A stretch of DNA of 64,000 bases, taken from positions 43,473,180 through 43,537,179 of the forward strand of contig CM034240.1 in the NCBI GenBank assembly GCA_019916065.1. Reading direction: 5' to 3'. Shown here piece after piece: positions 60,494 through 64,000 of the stretch. How positions within the stretch are numbered: position 1 is the first letter of the stretch; each line of letters opens with the position of its first letter. This stretch comes from Vitellaria paradoxa (Eukaryota; Streptophyta; Magnoliopsida; Ericales; Sapotaceae). The position numbers and the translations under genes are program-made. The notes under the pieces are model-generated. The model saw only the letters and a program-made list of their open reading frames with translations. It did not search any database and had not been told where the DNA came from.

Positions 60494-60743
60494 GGCTCCG
60501 TTTGGGAAGGAAAATAGTTGGCTTATTTTTAGTTGTTACTGTAACAGCTAAAAATAAGCCAGTTATTTTTGTGTTTGGAAAAAAAAGATGACTTTGTTTA
60601 GGTAAATTTTTAGTTTTAGATAATTTGACATTTTTGCCCTAGAAAATTTAAAAGAATGTTAAAATATAAGAGAGTAAATTTGGTCAGCCATTGTAGTAAT
60701 TAGTTACTATAGCAGTTATTACCTCGCCTTCCCAAACGGAGCC
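60494..60743. mobile_element. PIF/Harbinger-type MITE, 250 bp
   Basis: Perfect 17-base inverted ends GGCTCCGTTTGGGAAGG / CCTTCCCAAACGGAGCC, with flanking TAA (60491-60493 and 60744-60746), the 3-bp target typical of this superfamily. The interior is AT-rich and has no coding capacity. Confidence 0.88.
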
Positions 60744-63239
60744 TAAGTTTTAGAGTGAAATTAGATATAAAAAATTCAAGATTATAAAATGTAATTTATA
60801 TATCCAAGTAGTTTACAATAATTCACAAGTTTTCATGTGCACTGATGGTTGAAAATTATAGTTAGATTTGAGTCTCATATGTCTTCATCTCCTTTGTGAT
60901 GAATCGTGCTCCAATCTTTAAATTAGGGATGAATTATGATTAAATTAACTAACTAATTTGGTTAAATTTTTGAATTGAAAATAAATTTATTTTTTCTTTC
61001 TACACATAATGTTATAATAGTTTAAAATATAACAAATCATTATCATGATTAGCTCACACAAAATATATATTTAGGGAAGGTGATAGGTTACCTTGATACA
61101 ATTTATTTATAACTACAATAATTATACATGAAATTATTGTGCAAATTTTACGTATAGAATAATGTAATCAAATTACATTCATACAAGAAAAACTTAAATA
61201 TTTATTTCTATGTCCATTATTATTTTGCCAAAAAAAAAAGTAAATCTAAAATATACATGATTATTAGTATAAAAATATATTTTTAAAGAACGTTTTGACA
61301 ATAAATTTAGTTCTTAGAGTTTTTTTTTTTTTTAAATTCAATGGTCTCCCGCTCATTATCGCACTCAACTTTCAAATTATGTAACATATAGAGCTGAATA
61401 CTGCAACAATCTTCATAGTTCTATTATTGTTCATCATGAATCATGATCATGAGCAAAGTAAATCCAAAGAGAAATCCATCCATTCATCCATCCATCTGCC
61501 AAACATAAATTAGTAGGTGAAACTTTGACAGTTTCCAGCATCAAAATTATGCAATCAAAAAAGTCAAGCTATCATTTGTGAATTAATTAACAACCCAAAT
61601 CATAATTAAGGTCAATACCCGAAGTTGTGTTTGATATATATCTATATCTATATCTATATCTATATCTATATATCTATATATATTATTGATACTGGCATTG
61701 TGACTTCTCACCTAACCTTGAAATACAAGTCCCCAGTGAGTTGGCACAAATTTGCTCTCTCCTTCTCCCGCTCTGCAAACTTTTTTAAATTATATAAGTA
61801 CCCCTGTATAACCTTTTTTTTTTTTTAATTTTATTTTTTATCCAAAGTAATTAAAAAATTAACACCTGGCCACCCAACCCCAAGTATCCCATCTTTCATT
61901 TAAAATCATTCCATCCTCTTTGCACATGCATGCGTACCTGTGACTAATTTATCCCGATGCATGGGATGAGGGAAAAAAATATGCAAGCACCACACTTAAA
62001 GAGTATGTTTGGAGTTAAAAAAATTTGTATAAAATTATAATCTCATAATTTATACTGTGTATAAAAAATTGAAATCTTACAAAAATTTTAAATGTTTTTA
62101 AAGGATCGAATTGATTCGGAAATCTTAATTTCAACACTCGGGCTTAAAATTTAACCCAAACTCGTTTCATTGAAAAAAAAAAAAAAAAAGTTGTCTCTCA
62201 AGCTTGCTTTTTTATCGAATCGAGCTTTTGATTGACTAAGGCTCCATTTGGATACAAAGTTAATTCTAAATTTTTTCTATAATTTTTTTCATCTTATATT
62301 ATTTTTTCACTAAAATTTAATTTTTTTAAAAAATTATATCTATTAGCGTGTTAGTCGCATTCATTAAAAAAATCAAAAAATTTATATCCATTTAAATAAA
62401 AGTTAAAAATTAAACAAATAAATAAATAATTTTTTTCATTACTTTCTTATTCAAGCAAAGAGCGTTTATCCAAATGAACGTAAATTTTTTATTTTTATTT
62501 TTTTTTAACGAATACGATTAATAGTACTAAAAATTACAATATATGAAAAGAAAATTAAATTTTAATAAAAAGATTAAAAAAATTAAAATTAAATTTTATA
62601 ACCAAACAAAGTCTGAATCCGACTCCGGTAACCTTCGTAACTAAAGCGTGACGAGGGCATCCAAAGGCTATCTTTGGATTCTTATTGGCAAAGCCTATGA
62701 TCAGCTCCAAATTTAAGGGGGAAGACAAGGACTAGTGTCGACTACCATTCTCGTAAATTTTAACTTATTTTTTTTTAATCATTATATTCTTGATTTCACA
62801 AAAAATCAATTTGTACGACGGCTAAAAGGTTAGAAATATATTATAAATTATAATTAACACCAAGCTTTAAACTTTTGCAACCCTTAAGTTAAGGGAGGGT
62901 TTGATAATTAAGTTTTAATAATTTTTGGACAAAAGTTATTAATTAAAATTTTTTATACGTTTAGTAAAATAGATGGATGGTATGTTTTAGTAATTTTTTT
63001 ATTATTTAGTAAAAAATTAGTAACTCTTATTATCAGTTAACCAATTAAATATCGAATCCCTCACATCTAAGAATGTAATTAGTTCAATTTTCAAAGCCAA
63101 ACAGACAAAATTTTACTAATCAACACATGTCGAATGTTAAAATTTTATTAATCGATACCGATGTCAATGCAAAATACCAAATTTTACTTTCTAAATAACT
63201 GAAACCAAAATCAAATAAAAAATTATTGTAAAGTCTTGT
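60744..63239. other. AT-rich intergenic sequence
   Basis: No gene was recognised. It contains a TATATC microsatellite (61633-61684), a possible MITE with imperfect ends GGCTCCATTTGGATACAAAG and (inverse) AGACTTTGTTTGG (about 62242-62613), and a TTTAATAATTTTTGGAC block near 62905 resembling the relic at 32003-32350. Confidence 0.5.
61633..61684 (+). repeat. TATATC microsatellite
   Basis: About eight TATATC-type units in a row, with slight phase changes. Confidence 0.9.
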
Positions 63240-64000
63240 GGCAAATCCAATCAAAATCTTAGTTAAATTAGGAATGCTATTAAAGTTTCCTAAAGTGATG
63301 CAAATTGAAGATTTGAAGAATTCTGAACAATTAAAGAGATAAAATGAATCAAGTTGACTAAGATTTTGAATAATTCCAATTGGTGTGAAGGATTACAAAA
63401 CCTAATTAGACTCGGACGCAGCTTTCTGGAACGTGGACGAAATTCTAGTGCACCTCGCAGGCACAGCACGAGGAGTGCGCAGGTGCGTACCAGGCCCGTA
63501 GGCAGACCGCAGGGAGCGCATGGGTGCGCCAGGCTGTTATGACACGTTCCAGAAATTCTAGTGAGGTCTGCAGGGTGGAGAATGAGTGTGCGCGGGTGCG
63601 AGCTACAAATATTCTGTTCGGATTTAATTTTCTATTTTGCCAAATTAAGGCAACTTTGTGTAACCCTATATATATGTGAAACCAACTCTATTAATGACAG
63701 TCGAGGAGAACATATTATAGGGACCTAGAGAGAGAATCTTTGATGATTGAGAGCTTTCACGTTCTTTCTCTAAATTTTTCTTGTATTCTCTTTTTACTTT
63801 TTGTGTGAGGCAGAAAGTCTGCTTGTAGGGTTTATCAAGTGATTCGAGCAAGAGTGACGAAAGGATTCGTGCGAGTGATTCATAGAGAGTCTGAGTAGAG
63901 TCTTGTAACCCGTTGATAGTGGGATTGTAAATAGAGGTTTTTCTCCCTATGATAGGGTTTCCTCGTTATTATCTTGTGTGATTACTTTCACTGTGTGTGT
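63240..64000 (+). repeat. Probable copia-type LTR, runs off the right edge
   Basis: The stretch from about 63650 has LTR-like order: a TATA-like CCCTATATATATG at 63664-63676, then leader sequence with GAGAGAGAATC, then TTGTAAATAGAGGTTTTTCTCCC-type sequence and GTGTGATTACTTTC, which resembles the 3' end of plant copia LTRs. A GC-rich block with GGTGCGTACC and TGCGCGGGTGCGAG (63410-63600) lies upstream. The start is uncertain and no coding part is in view. Confidence 0.4.

Noticed and set aside
1..64000. tRNA, rRNA or snoRNA genes
   Set aside because: No cloverleaf-type or rRNA sequence was recognised by eye; the tRNA-like matches are retroelement primer-binding sites.

Overview
The window is nuclear DNA of a flowering plant, most likely a eudicot (inference). 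It is AT-rich, its genes have plant-type GT-AG introns, and most of its length is transposable elements of plant families. The 100-base N run at 15747-15846 shows it is a draft assembly. Only three host-gene loci could be recognised: the 3' end of a vacuolar H+-ATPase subunit C gene (VHA-C, + strand), and two SWEET sugar-transporter genes pointing away from each other (30086-31785 on -, 47280-51197 on +). Fragments of further SWEET copies also occur.

Left part (1-15706). A truncated Ty1/copia element (-) reaches the left edge. The 3' end of an RTE-type LINE (+) follows. Then come the last three coding exons of VHA-C (6072-6155, 6259-6338, 15610-15706). The final intron is 9.3 kb because a Ty3/gypsy element (-, 6676-15331) sits in it. 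The right LTR of that element is split by a hAT-like element, which itself contains a second RTE LINE copy. An assembly gap begins 40 bases after the VHA-C stop codon.

Middle part (15847-31800). The 3' half of an Athila-type Ty3/gypsy element (+) carries an integrase, a second ORF and the 3' LTR. Beyond a second LTR-like stretch lies a rearranged SWEET region. It holds a partial exon-4 copy, two copies of a 204-bp palindromic MITE, and a 273-bp-arm inverted repeat built from SWEET exon 3 and the SWEET 3' end. A 4.8-kb solo LTR, with another solo LTR nested in it, splits this region. To its right is a SWEET pseudogene with a lost start codon and three stop codons.

Right part (32000-64000). 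Two related Mutator-like elements (34727-37016 and 56335-58915) each have a 9-bp target duplication and carry a tandem array with a 146-bp period. Between them are a 1.85-kb inverted repeat, a CACTA element (41332-47116) that ends about 45 bases upstream of the TATA box of the + strand SWEET gene, and that gene itself, with a solo LTR in intron 2 and a one-base deletion in exon 2. A Helitron-like region, a 725-bp hAT element, a Harbinger-type MITE and a probable copia LTR at the right edge complete the window.

The host genes do not form a common pathway. SWEET proteins move sugars across membranes and the V-ATPase energises the vacuole, but here they are only neighbours.
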